This document shows, in pieces, positions 31,590-42,600 of a DNA stretch of 64,000 bases. Location of the stretch: NCBI GenBank assembly GCA_037043015.1, contig CM073321.1:43234420-43298419 (forward strand), given 5' to 3'. The first letter of the stretch is position 1. Each line of letters begins with the position of its first letter. The position numbers and the translations under genes are program-made. The DNA is from Bryum argenteum. Taxonomy: Eukaryota; Streptophyta; Bryopsida; Bryales; Bryaceae. Below the pieces are notes generated by a model, which saw only the letters and a program-made list of their open reading frames with translations, was not told where the DNA came from and searched no databases.

Positions 31590-32078
31590 ATGACCCCCCT
31601 CCGCCGTCATTCCTCCCCTCTATCTACCTGGTCTACCTCCGCTCCTCTTCTTCGTTTGTGCTACACAGCTCCCCTCCTCCGGTTTTGTCGCGCTTCTCCG
31701 TTTCTGCTACACAGCTCGCCTCCTTTGTTGTTGACGCGCTCCTCCGCTTCACTTGCACTGTGTTTGTGTTGGCGCGCTTTGTTTGCGTTACTCCCGCTTT
31801 GCGGCTTGTACTCGCTTCCCTTGTTCTACTCGCGCTTCCAGCGCACTTCTATTTGTGCTTTATTGTCGTGCGCACTGTGGGTTTCGTCGAGTTTTTTTGT
31901 GGTGCTTAAGTGTGAAGTTTATTTGTCACGTCTTGCTTCCTGCGCTTGCCTTCTCCGGTCTTGCCATTTGTCGCTCGAGAGCTCCAGTATTGATTTCAGT
32001 GATTTTAGGTTTCTAGTAACTGGTGAGAGAACTGAGAGCAAAGAGCAGGATTGCGAGGTGTGGTGGAAAGAGTCGTAG
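31590..32078 (+). other. Pyrimidine-rich possible 5' exon, protein not recognised
   Basis: A frame of 162 codons is open, but its composition (CTCCTC, CTACACAGCTC repeated twice) is that of a plant 5' UTR. A donor-like CTG|GTGAGAG occurs at about 32021. The layout of a pyrimidine-rich leader followed by a palindrome-filled presumed intron mirrors the gene at 4.2-6.6 kb. No downstream exon is identified, so no gene is called. Confidence 0.3.
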
Positions 32079-32605
32079 TAGAGTCAATTCAAGTTTGCAT
32101 TTTGAAGTACAAGGAGCAGCTACTGGACTTGCCAACACCTTCAAACAGCAGCGGAGGCGCCCATGACACTTCAAATTTGTATCAGTACTTATTCTGACTA
32201 GATTTTCCATCTCAACACATTCACTTTGCTAGATTTGTAAACATTGATGTTTTGAATTGGTACTAGGGTTTCAGCTCATTGAGTTGTATTTGCTTTTTAT
32301 GGTTAAGGTTTTTGGTTCTGAGGTGTTGGAATTGCAGTATATAACTATATTCAATTGCAGCATTAGCAACGTAAAACCCAATTGCAGCATTAAATTGGGT
32401 TTTACGTTGCTATAGCACATCCAGCTTTCACTAAGCATTCTTTTCTGGACAGCTCCCTATTCTATTTGTTTTGCTTGGATTGAAGAACTCATTCCCATTG
32501 ATTGAAATTGCTGTCGAATGCTAAAATTTACGTCGTATGTAGATATCAGCTTTGTTTTACATAATTCTCTGCATGCCAATGTGTAATGTATCATCTCTGG
32601 CTACC
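32079..32605. other. Non-coding stretch, presumed intron or spacer
   Basis: It contains an inverted repeat at about 32355-32405 (GCAACGTAAAACCCAATTGC against the later AAATTGGGTTTTACGTTGC), a hairpin of about 20 bp arms with a short loop. Otherwise nothing is recognised. Confidence 0.5.
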
Positions 32606-32609
32606 AATG

Positions 32610-33056
32610 TTATCCCCGGGCCGAAGATAAATCTTGCACATAGTCGAGTACTTGTCTTATGTACGAAGGAATTATCTCCGGCCCGGTTCAATATTGTAAT
32701 TGTGCCATGCTATAACAAGAAAAGACTACAAATTATCCCCGGCCCGGAAATAATTCCTGTAAAAAGGCATAGATGTAGTCCTCAAAAGTAACAATTATTC
32801 CCCGCCCGGGGATAATTTTGTTATTTCGGAAAGATTTATCATATGAAACCAGTAGATTATCCCCGGCCCGGGGATAAATCCTGAAAAGTATTAGACAAAT
32901 CAACCATTGAAGTAACATTTATCCCCGGCCCGGGGATAATTCTGCCGTTTTGCCTCAGGTCTACATAGAAGGACAGAAGTTTATCCCCGCGCCGAGGATA
33001 ATTCCTAAACTTGATTGTAGATATCAGCTCGATTAGAAATAATTATCCCCGGCCTG
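32610..33056. repeat. Regularly spaced palindrome array, consensus TATCCCCGGCCCGGGGATA
   Basis: Eight copies start at about 32610, 32672, 32733, 32794, 32857, 32919, 32981 and 33042. Steps are 61-63 bp. The copies at 32857 and 32919 are perfect 21-bp palindromes around one central base; the outer ones are worn mainly in one half, and the last is cut short after GGCC. The seven spacers are about 40-41 bp, AT-rich and not alike. No coding frame passes through. Confidence 0.95.
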
Positions 33057-33179
33057 TAGTTGTTGTTTTGTGTGGAAGGAGTGTGTGCGGGGAGATCTAG
33101 ATTGTTTTTCGGGTCACGTGTCGGTGGCATGTTTTCGAAAAGTGTGCTTGTGTAAAGAGTTAAGAACTGAGGACGGGGA

Positions 33180-33715
33180 GCAGGGTGGAGCCGGCTCGAC
33201 AACAGCAGCGCCAGCAGAACAGGATCGGTGACGGCGACGAGGAGGGATATTAGGGAGCGGCACCAGCGCAATAGCCAACTTCACAGTAGCGGCGATCACC
33301 ACCGCAGCGGCGAATCCGACAGCAGGGGACCTCGGCAGCATCAGAAGCCTCGGCAAACGGGAGCGGCACCAGCGTAGTAGCCGCCTTCAGAGCAGCGGCG
33401 GTCACCACCGCAGCGGCGAATCCGACAGCACCGGCAAGGGAGATTGACCATCATTTCCGGCAGCCAACGCCAAAGGCGGAAGGTCGACCAGGAGCGCCGG
33501 CGAGCACGAGCATCAACGACCAGCACGAGGGACGAGGAGTTGGATCGAGGGAGGCGGTGACGGCGACGAGGAGGGAGATCAGGGAGCGGCACCAGCGCAA
33601 TAGCCGCCTTCTTAGCAGCGGCGATCACCACCGCAGGGGCGAATCCGACAGGAGGCACGTCGAAGGAGGCCGGCGATCCAGCTTCGACGCCGTCCAACAC
33701 CGACCTCGGCAGCGA
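33180..33715. repeat. GC-rich direct repeats (GGGAGCGGCACCAGCGCAAT units)
   Basis: The block GGGAGCGGCACCAGCG, followed by AGCAGCGGCGATCACCACCG and GGCGAATCCGACAG, occurs at about 33253, 33359 and 33583. GTGACGGCGACGAGGAGGGA precedes the first and third copies. The minus-strand frames read Ala/Pro-rich low complexity (IALVPLPDLPPRRRHR). Whether these are expressed is unclear; repeated open frames alone do not prove it. Confidence 0.7.
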
Positions 33716-34195
33716 TCGGAAGGGTGATATTACAGAGGGTAGACAGGGTGGTATTATAGAGGGAGCTCCCTCTTCTTTTTTCCTCTTTTGTGCATTGTTC
33801 TTTTTGTTCGGTTTTTTGGGATGAATATGGTAGGGTTGTAAACTTTATCTTAAAAATGGCGAATCTTTTGCCCAAAAAGTGGTTGTGTTAATTTAATTCG
33901 TGTTACATACTTGTGTTTTTGAAGTTTGCCTTGGTTGGGATGTAAGTGCCTTGGTTGCATTTGCTATGTTGGATGATTAGATGCTAGTGAACACCACGTG
34001 CACGGGTAGTGCGGAAGCGCTGCCCAAATTTAGGCTGAATTTATAAACTTAGGTTAAAAATCGGGAATTTGAGAGCAAGCGCGGAAGCGCTGCCCAATTC
34101 ACTCCCGAACTTCAGGGTTCATGTTGGAATGATTAGCTTGGGTGTCAATTGCTTCGAAGGTTACATTGTTTGCATTTCCCTCCGCGGCCCAACTT
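33716..34195. other. Non-coding stretch with a short direct repeat
   Basis: GCGGAAGCGCTGCCCAA occurs twice (34010 and 34081). No gene is seen. Confidence 0.45.
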
Positions 34196-34199
34196 GTGA

Positions 34200-34630
34200 G
34201 CTAGGACCGGACTACCGGGATTTAGCCTCACAATACTCATTCCAAGCCGTTGCATATATATCCATAGGTAGGCACATGGTGCTACAATCAATATGAGACA
34301 ATCGAGAGGCTCAGGCCTCTCACCACTCTCTAAGGCTCTTAGGACCAGCCCTCTTCACACACTCTAGAGGACTAAGACCTAGCCTCTATACCTCACATAA
34401 ATGTACTCTAATAACTAATAGATGCTCTTATAACTACGAATAATCTAATCTTCAACACTCCCACTTTGCGAGTAGTTACCACCTCGCAATCCCATCACCT
34501 TTGTTAGCCTCTCGTGCCTCACCTTAGCAAGCGCCTTGGTCAACACATCAGCCACCATCTCCTCCGCTGGGCAATACCACAAGTTCACCTTTACATCATC
34601 CAACTTCTTTCGAATGAAGTGGTGTTGCAC
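34200..34630 (-). mobile_element. Ty1/copia LTR retrotransposon remnant
   Basis: The minus strand at 34630-34460 encodes the end of a copia-type RNase H region (MVADVLTKAL and LTKVMGLRGG are typical), followed directly by a purine-rich tract and an LTR-like start TGTTGAAGATTAG at 34457. The LTR part runs to an uncertain point near 34.2 kb. Only this 3' end is left; the rest is missing. It is a broken fossil. Confidence 0.82.
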
Positions 34631-34639
34631 ATGAATGTG

Positions 34640-36015
34640 TTTCGTACGTGAGTGGTGCTTGGGGCAGGATTGCTACGGTGCATGTAGTGAGCAGATTTCC
34701 ATGAGCGGTGAGCAGACTTTCATGAGCGGTGGGCAGATTTTCGTGAGAGATTTTCCATTTTTAGAGGGAAGTTTTGACTCAATTTGGGCCAAATTATTTG
34801 GACCACATATGAGGGTCCTTCAATTTACTTAGAATAAATTAGACGTTGCTCCAATTTGGGTGGATTAATTAACGATTTGATGACAAAGAGTTTTGGAGAA
34901 GGAGTGTGTATAACCTTGCTTTAGCCTTTAGTGTGCCTATGGCCGTGAAATATCACGGTTTTAAGTTGGAACATCTCTTACTATGTTTTCTGGAAATTAG
35001 GGTTGACGTCATATATACATATATATATATATATACATATATATAAATATATATATTGTAACTAAGAGATTTAGGGCTGATGTTATTAATGTATAATATA
35101 ATTTACATCAAGGTGGGTCCTTAGAATCGCAACCTTAGTATTCAGACTTGGGGCCCTGTATAAGTTTTGTAGTGATTCGAAGTCAAGGTATACCTCCAAA
35201 TAAATTAAAATTATAAACCTTAACCCCTAAGATTTGAATCAACCAGTTTGGTGAGTTGGAAGACACATCCAAGTTACTGAACGTCGTTTGGGATCTTAGA
35301 TAATTCACAATAAGGCGACCGAAACAAATTCAGCAAGGTTTTCTTAGTGTTAGGTAACCAATTGTTTGGGACTGTGCTGGTGTTTGTATTAGGAAATTTG
35401 TGGCCTATTTTGGGAGGACAGCCCAGAATGGGATCTCAACATAATTTTAGCTTGGGCATTATGAATAGGAGACTTTTGAATTTAAGCTTTGTGAATGAAC
35501 CAATCAATGATGAGCTTGCAACATCCTACCAACTTCACAATCCTTTCAGAGTACAAAACTTACTTACAGCAAGAGAGGTGTATGTACCACACCTCGGTGC
35601 ACCCACCCGATGGGGTCCCAAATTCAAACAGGTGTAAACAACTGAATAGCTTAGGTTCCAAGGAAAACAAAAAGTATTAGTCATAGTAGTCATAACATGA
35701 ATGTGATATTATGCGCTCATATAGAGTAATCGTTTTTATGGCGATCGTAGTCTCGATCACGCACTTAGGTCCAAATATTGCCTAACCCGACTATGTATAC
35801 GAGGTGGTGGGCTCATTCCATCACTAGAATCGGATATGACACTCGCAAACGCTTGAGCCGGGGATGCCGCATAACTTGGAGGCTGGAACGAAGGCGATGG
35901 GGTTGAAATGTGGATGAAATCCCCGCTTTCTCGATATGAGCGCTCGGACTCATTAAATCGCAGAAAAACACAATTTTAGTGAGTATTCGTAATCACTAAG
36001 CTATGAAATTTACAT
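34640..36015. other. Mostly non-coding stretch
   Basis: Holds three 22-24 bp units GAGCGGTGAGCAGATTTtCAT at 34690-34750 and a (TA)-rich tract at 35004-35056. A 96-codon frame at 35347-35637 (MLGNQLFGTVLVF...) has no recognised similarity and could be chance. Confidence 0.4.
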
Positions 36016-36018
36016 ACT

Positions 36019-37925
36019 TCAAGAAAACTTACTTACAAAGAAGATTCGAATGGCGCATCTCGAAATAGGTGAATCTTCCATATCGGTATCAATGCTCGTT
36101 GTGGAGATTCTCGGTGTGTCGGACAGAGCGACTTGAAGAGGAATGAGAATCTCCTCGAAAAGCTTGGAGTCACTCTCCATTGCAAAGATGTTGCGATTGA
36201 GAGTCATCACAAAGAATCACGGAGGATCCCGCAATGGAAGAATGTCGCTAAACTTGATCCTGTAAATACAACATATAGGATGAAATAGATTTTAGTATAG
36301 TAATCTTACCAACTCCAGTTTTGAAGTCCACAATTGTGCCATTTTGAGAGCAAATCCCGTGAATTAAGGCTTTCAGAAGAAGCGTGAGACTTACGCTGCA
36401 CCTCGCCAAGGTCGCCCATTCAACTTCTCGCACACAATGTCATCTACTCCCCGAAGGTTGTACAACATATCGTCATTCTTTGAGATCAACATCAGTACAT
36501 GCGATCGGGGTTAATCTCAAGTGGCTTTGGCTGCCTGGAGACCTTCTTGTCAAGAGAGCGGACAAGTAGAATAGCTTTGAACATGTTTGTCTGCAATACA
36601 ATATTTCAAGTTAATATATGAAACAAATAAGATGTAAACGCTTCAATGAATTCGAGATCGACTAAAAACTTTTTGTTTTTGATTTGTTAACGCGATCGCA
36701 AGAGGTAACGTTTGAAACACGTTCCATTCGTCAAACACCTTTAGCTTGAAATTCTTGAAGTAAGTCATGATTTCCTTTTTTATTGTCAAAGAGTCCGGGT
36801 AGAAGAGCAGGATCACCGCATCGTCATGCACATACTCGGGCAGTAGTATTGCATGACACTCTTGAGAAGGAAACGCCCCGCATGTTCTAGTTTGGAATTG
36901 CGTGTGGCGGATCGGAGACACCAGGCACGCGTAATCCGTCTGGATAATCTGCAATAATCAGATCAACAGCTTGAATGGGCTCTTTATCTGGCTTCATGAG
37001 CTTCCCATCCTTGTAAAATGTCCTCCCCTGCACCACCTGAATTCCATTCGAATCGTTGACAATGAGGCACTTAGATGTTGATTTCATCCGCACCTGCTAA
37101 GGATCGACCATCATTCGCACCATGGAGCTTGGGCAATGCTGCATTACGGGGGCAGGTGACTCGCTACGGGCGTGCTTCGGCCTTTTCTGCCTTGATGACT
37201 CTCCGAGAAAGTAGGCAGGCGTCACACAACGTGGACGCTCTGCTGGGGCGACCTCATCATCTTCTAGATCGTCGATCAGAAGCCTTTGTTGGCGGCGGTC
37301 TAACAATGGCAAGTTGGCCTCTTCAACTTCAGACTCCGGTGGCTGGGACCCGAACTCTCCTCAGCTAGTTGGGGTCCTACATCGGGATGTCCACCCTCAA
37401 CCACGATCTGTTCAAAAGAGCGAGACTTCTCAGCAAGCCGTCCACCATCAAGCACGCTGTGCTTATGTGAGCGCGACTCTTCAACATGCCGTACTGATTC
37501 AACGACGCTCTTCTGTGAGGGACCTTTGCCCTTATCCAGCCTCGAAGTCAATGTCATCTGCGCCACTCGATCAGCATTGTCCACGTCATTTGTACGCGTT
37601 GATTGAGTTGCAGGTCGTTTCTCAAGTGCCGGTGTAGAGAAGGTTTTGTTCGTCAAAGCCGACTCCCCTCCATCTGACTTAGCTCATCTGTTAGAACACA
37701 GAAATGGAAAAATAGTCAAGAAAATTTATACAAGAAATGAGTTACAAATCTTATCCTATATCACAGTCTGCCTTCATATGATGGAGCTCAATCAAGTCTG
37801 GGCAGACATAGGGAGTTGCTGCAAAAGGTGATTGATAATTCTTGGGCGCAATGTCGACGTTGGGGTTTGAGGTAGTCGTCTCGGGTCGCTTTGATTTCAC
37901 CGGCAAAGAGCGCCTTTGGGCTAAG
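36019..37925 (-). pseudogene. Second ParB/methyltransferase-like gene, fragmentary, minus strand
   Basis: Read from 37925 down, exon-like blocks appear in order: a basic linker (37925-37789, after a CTTACCTGCCCCGACCTTAG acceptor); a low-complexity Ser/Lys-rich region (37656-37100); GRTFYKDGKLMKPDKEP then VDLIIADYPDG at about 37000-36930, which fits motif IV; ILLPEYVHDDAVILLFYPDS at about 36840-36780; ICSQNGTIVDFKTGVGK at about 36330, which fits motif I; and MESDSKLFEEILIPLQVAL at about 36180. The order and the last three blocks parallel the plus-strand gene at 8.2-10.1 kb. Frames change between blocks and not every junction has a splice pair, so this copy appears decayed. Motif I here (VDFKTGVG) keeps an Asp that the plus-strand copy lacks. 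Confidence 0.48.
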
Positions 37926-38059
37926 GTCGGGGCAGGTAAGGGCGCCAAGACCCTGTCGGGCCTTCGACAACTGTGAGGCCCCGGCGATATAAGGCTCCAT
38001 CGGGCGCCCGACCCCACCACGCCAACCACGGCAGGGAGTCGCGATGCGACCAACAGCAG

Positions 38060-38960
38060 CGCTTGGGTTGAGGTAGGTGAGTGCAAAGAGACTCCATCGA
38101 GCAACGGACCCTCCTCCGGACGGCTCCAGCGCTCGAACCCCGGCCTCTAACGTCGAGGCGCCTGAGTGCGCCAGGACCCCATCGGGCACCGGACCCTCCT
38201 CCGGTCGGCTCTAGCGCTCGAACCCCGGCCTTTGATGTCGAGGCGCTTGAGTGCGCCGGGACCCCATCGGGCACCGGACCCTCCTCCGGACGGCTCCAGC
38301 CCTCGAACCCCGGCCTCTGCCGTCGAGGCATCTGAGTGCGCCGGAACCCCATCGGGCACCGGACCCTCCTCCGGACGGCTCCTGCGCTCGAACCCCGACC
38401 TCTGCCGTCGAGGCGCCTGAGTGCGCCGGGACCCATATGCACCAGACCCTCCTCCGGACGACTCCAGCCCTCGAACCTCGGCCTCTACTGTCGAGGCCCC
38501 TGAGTGCGCCGGAACCCCATCGGGCATCGGACCCTCCTCCGGACGGCTCCAGCCCTCGAACCCCGGCCTCTGCCGTCGAGGCGTCTGAGTGCGCCGGAAC
38601 CCCATCGGACACCGGACCCTCCTCCGGACGGCTTTAGCGCTCGAACCCCCGCCTTTGACGTCGAGGCACCTGAGTGCGCCGGGACCCCATTGGGCACCGG
38701 ACCCTCCTCCGGACGGCTCTAGCCCTCGAACCTCGGCCTCTACCGTCAAGGCCCCTGAGTGCGCCGGAACCCCATCGGGCACCGGACCCTCCTCCGGACG
38801 GCTCTAGCGCTCGAAGCCCGGCTTTTGACGTCGAGGCGCTTGAGTGCGCCGGGACCCCATCAGGCACCGGACCCTCTTTCGGACGGCTCGTGCGCTCGGA
38901 CCGCGGCCTCTAATGTCGAAGCGCCGCCGTGGGGGAAGTACGGGTTTCGTGACCCCATCG
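38060..38960. repeat. 85-bp tandem array, ten or eleven units
   Basis: Units repeat every 85 bp (about 38166, 38251, 38336, then 38504, 38589, 38674, 38759 and 38844), with one shortened unit near 38421. Each holds GGACCCCATCGGGCACCGGA, CCCTCCTCCGGACGG and GCTCGAACCCCGGCCTC, then GTCGAGGCgcCTGAGTGCGCC. Because 85 is not a multiple of three, all frames on both strands stay open through the array; these frames are not genes. Single copies occur at 40.03 and 43.99 kb. On the minus strand each locus ends in CACTCACCTACCCCGACCCA(A)G. Confidence 0.93.
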
Positions 38961-39001
38961 GCCGCCCAACCCCTTCCATCGCAACGAATCGAATAGAAAT
39001 A

Positions 39002-39024
39002 GCCCATCGGGTACCCGATGGGCT
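39002..39024. repeat. Perfect palindrome with core CCATCGGGTACCCGATGG
   Basis: A perfect palindrome of about 22 bp lies just past the 85-bp array and contains the array's CCATCGGG word on both sides. Related imperfect forms are at about 37990 (CCATCGGGCGCCCGA) and 39098. Confidence 0.9.
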
Positions 39025-39029
39025 TTTAG

Positions 39030-39750
39030 GTTGCCATTAGGTGTCGTGACAGGCGCTGCTGCAGTGCCGATGCGCGGTGCACAAATCATCCACGATACTC
39101 CATCGGTTACTCGATGCAGTGTTTAGGGCTCATCTGGGAGGCCTTGATTTGCATATCGAAGTGGCAGAGAATAGGGTACAAACGGTGAAGATCGTGATGC
39201 GATCCTAGCGAGTGCCGTGAGAGGTTCTCCGCATGTAGATTGGTCGGGCACCCTATGTGCTCGACTTGCTCTGCACTCAGCCCTACACAATGTCTGTGGA
39301 ACCTACAACACACCCCAACCGATGCTCACCGCTCAGCAAGGTAATTCGGGATGATCCAAGCAATCTCAGTGAAATAATAGTTCATGTTTCCAAAACAAGG
39401 AGTAGCGCTTCTTTCACAGTACATGGACATTGGCATCGAGGTGGGGGTGGGTAGGAATCTCACCAGTCCTTGCAAGTTCCGCATTCAAGCATCACATGGT
39501 CCGGATTGTATGACATCTTGCACTTGCAATACCTGCAGTAAGAGGAATGCTTCATTATTATTATTTTAAGGGACGTGGAATGTTAGCTATGGAGTGGAGA
39601 TTGAAGCAACGGCTTCTTACACGGCCACGCGGTCGAGAGTGTATCAAATGCCATCAAGACATGCATCCACAACCAATAAGAACACATCCTAAACATACTA
39701 CACGGTACTGTATCCTCACAGCATTTTCTTACCATCCTGCACAAGAATGC
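39030..39750. other. Non-coding stretch with a copy of a short exon-like repeat
   Basis: TTGCAAGTTCCGCATTCAAGC with CATCACAT at about 39471-39497 is repeated at about 42575-42600 in the kinesin region. Nothing else is recognised. Confidence 0.45.
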
Positions 39751-39754
39751 GGTT

Positions 39755-39932
39755 GACACAAACGTAAGTCTGGCTGCGTTTTCGTAATTCCCCAGACAAT
39801 TTGTTTCTTCACGGTTTTGGCAGCAGCAGCCATGCGTATTTTCCCGACATGAGTTGAACCAGTGAAAAAGATCTTCCGTACCCGACAGGGCATGCAATGA
39901 AAGGAACTTATACAAAGCGTTAGAGTCGTGTG
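39755..39932 (-). pseudogene. Aldehyde dehydrogenase (ALDH3-like) fragment
   Basis: The minus strand reads FFTGSTHVGKIRMAAAAK, which is the conserved nucleotide-binding segment of aldehyde dehydrogenases (F-T-G-S/N-x-x-V-G-+-x-x-M-x-A-A-A). The spacing and AAAAK favour the ALDH3 class. The downstream catalytic LELGGK segment and active-site Cys are not clearly readable. A piece of about 60 residues is all that can be supported. It sits between an 85-bp repeat copy and the kinesin fragments on the same strand. Confidence 0.55.
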
Positions 39933-40026
39933 GTTTCCCGCATACAATTTTCAGATTCTCAATTTTGATTAGGGCAGCCTGTTCCCGAGAACCATTTGAT
40001 CCAGAGAATTAGATTGGTTCAGAGTT

Positions 40027-40100
40027 CTCACTGGGTCGGGGTAAGTGAGTGCGCCGGGACCCCATCGGGCACCGGACCCTCCTCCGACCGCGACTGCGGC
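40027..40100 (-). repeat. Single copy of the 85-bp repeat ending in a splice-acceptor-like tract
   Basis: The copy matches the array unit from GGACCCCATCGGGCACCGGA through CCTCCTCCG. On the minus strand it closes with GCACTCACTTACCCCGACCC and AG, which fits a branch point, pyrimidine tract and 3' splice site. Confidence 0.8.
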
Positions 40101-41536
40101 TCCAATCAAAGATTGACCATTAGCTATTGATGATCGATAACTCCCCTACATATTCGAAACAGAGGATACCTGAAATGATCAATCCCCTTATTAACACTAC
40201 ATGTCACATGACGTAGGAGGCTGAAATTTGTAACCACGATTATAAATGCGTTGTACTCTTCAATCTACAGAAAAGCTGGATCAAACAATGAGAGGAAACA
40301 CTTGTCATTTGCACGGTATACGTCGGCAGCATCTGAGGTCAATCTCAGTGGAAGTGCACCAATCTCAGTGGAAGTGCATACATACCTCTTCTAGGGCTGC
40401 CGTGAAGGCGGCCACTAAGCACTCTAGTGTCTTGAACGTCGACATCGATATTGCCTCGTGAGCCACCACTGCTGAGTGGAAAGACTGCAATTGCGACATA
40501 TACAGCTCCTTCAAGCCTTCGAGTATCTTCTTCAGTTCTACCGCAGCCTGATCCCTGAACTCCGGGAACACCTGAAGTTGTTCTTCCAGGGTCTGCAGTT
40601 GCTGCTGCTAGACACCTACTCCACCTATAACTAAGCCCCGTAATTCCTCCAACTGTAACGCGAGTCCGCTTTGAAATGCGTCCACCATTTCCTGGTTCTT
40701 AAATTCCTCCTTCCGTTCTGCTCATAGATCACACATTACTATCATCAAAGCGCAACGACTCAGTTCACACCCATCGCAAAACTCAAGAAGCCATTCAAAA
40801 AAATGAGAAGAATCCCTTATCACAGATGACAAGCGCCGAGGAAGCATTGAAAGGGAAGTAGTCAGGTCACTGTACCAATCTTAGCAAACAGCCCCGCCAC
40901 ATCCTGTACAGTTGCTTCCAGCGCCTTTCTCATCTCTGCTGCCCGCCCATCGAGATCCCTCTCTGCATTTACCACAACACCGCATCAGTCTCACATCCAC
41001 GTCGCCCGTTCTACAGTGTTAATCCGCATTCCATACAATGAATGCCGGCCGTGGAGGCGGCAGGTTGCTGACCTGCTTCCCTCTGATTCGCAATCACGAA
41101 GTCTCGCTCCCTAATGGCAAAATTCACCTGTTTCAGGCCTTCGGTTGTTTCGTACAGGTTTTTATGAGTCATCTCCAGTGATTTCTGCACACAACGCAAT
41201 CCGAAGTCTCAACATATATACCTTCACACAATAAAATCTCAAAATACCCACAACAAAGCCTCTCACCTGCGTGTAATGCAGCTTCATCAAAAGCTCGAAA
41301 TCTTTATTCTTTGTTGTGTTTCATTTCGCATCCGCAAGTCCTCTATTTGCTGCACCAGAAAATCATCGCTTGTTAGAAAACGTATAGTTCAATGTCCCAA
41401 TCTCTAAAAGATGAAACAAGAGCTCAGCCCTGAAGTAACATACCTTGTCCCTCCCTTCCACATCAGATTCCAAGCGTTCGATCTTGTCCACCATAGCCTG
41501 CCAAAACGAACCACAATCCATAACTCAGGACATCGA

Positions 41537-42030
41537 ACTCGAGAGAGGTATAAACAAGAGACCAAGGGACATGTAATACAACAGGGGTTCATAAAATTTT
41601 CTTTAACAAAATTTTCTCATGATTCACCGAATTGTAAAGTATCACTGGGGAAGTACCAAAAGACAATCGTCAATTAAAAGTGCACAAATCACCTTAAGAT
41701 CGAAATCGAGAGAGGTATAAACAAGAGACCAACAGACATGTAATACACCAGGGGTTTAGAAAATTTTCTTTAACAAAATTTTCTCATGATTCACCGAATT
41801 GTAAAGTATCACTGGGGAAGTACCAAAAGACAATCGTCAATTAAAAGTGCACAAATCACCATAACATCGAAATCGAGAGAGGTATAAACAAGAGACCAAC
41901 AGACATGTAATACACCAGGGGTTTAGAAAATTTTCTTTAACAAAATTTTCTCATGATTCACCGAATTGTAAAGTATCACTGGGAAGTACCAAAAGACAAT
42001 CGTCAATTAAAAGTGCACAAATCACCATAA
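41537..42030. repeat. Three tandem copies of a 169-bp unit inside a kinesin intron
   Basis: GAGAGGTATAAACAAGAGAC starts units at about 41541, 41709 and 41876. Each continues through AAATTTTCTTTAACAAAATT and CACCGAATTGTAAAGTATCA. Copies differ at only a few bases, so the expansion is recent. Confidence 0.92.
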
Positions 42031-42464
42031 CCGTTGATAACTTACATCGAGAACAAGCACTCACCGTACGAGCCATCGTCTTCACGGTACCAGTAACGAT
42101 GCAGGATCAAATCCCTTGGTTTCATACGCCTGCATTCCATTCTTCCCAAATCAGATCCATGAAACATCTTCATCCAATAAAGCATTCAGCAATTGTTTTT
42201 ATTTGTCATACCAAGGAAGCCAATATTTGTGAAACTGCTTATGGACAATATCCGAGTGACTGTCGATGTGCTCAATCACCCTCCCTTTCAAGTAGCAGAA
42301 ATCCCACCTGAAACACACAAAATGAAAGATGATCACGCAACATGTTAAGTGTCGATGATGATGTGTACACCCTCTACGCAAAAGCGAACGTGTAATTCAT
42401 GAAAGATTTTCACTCAGAGCTTTTCTTAATCTTAACAGCAAAAAATCTCAAAATACCCACAACA

Positions 42465-42600
42465 AAGCCTCTCACATGCGTGTAATGCAGCTTCACCAAA
42501 AGCTCTGAGTATTGTTGTTGCTGTGTTTCATTCTGCATCCGCAAGTTGCAAGTTCCGCATTCAACCCTAAACTTGCAAGTTCCGCATTCAAGCATCACAT
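42465..42600 (-). repeat. Duplicated kinesin exon (RMQNETQQQQ) with shared intron edges
   Basis: The minus strand encodes RMQNETQQQQYSELLVKLHY at about 42555-42480, closely matching the block at about 41335-41270. The flanks AAATACCCACAACAAAGCCT and CTCAC are shared too. One exon with its borders has been copied within the gene or from a paralogue. Confidence 0.7.

Noticed and set aside
32610-33056. CRISPR array
   Set aside because: Geometry is similar, but the repeats are full palindromes with decay at both ends, the context is a eukaryotic genome with introns, and no cas-like gene is present. Kept as a palindrome array.
33114-33700. Ala/Pro-rich minus-strand proteins
   Set aside because: Repeated GC-rich units explain the open frames; no conserved domain and no evidence of splicing.
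38147-38960. Long overlapping reading frames on both strands (up to 211 codons)
   Set aside because: They arise from an 85-bp GC-rich tandem repeat without stops. Products are the same peptide in shifted frames on each strand.
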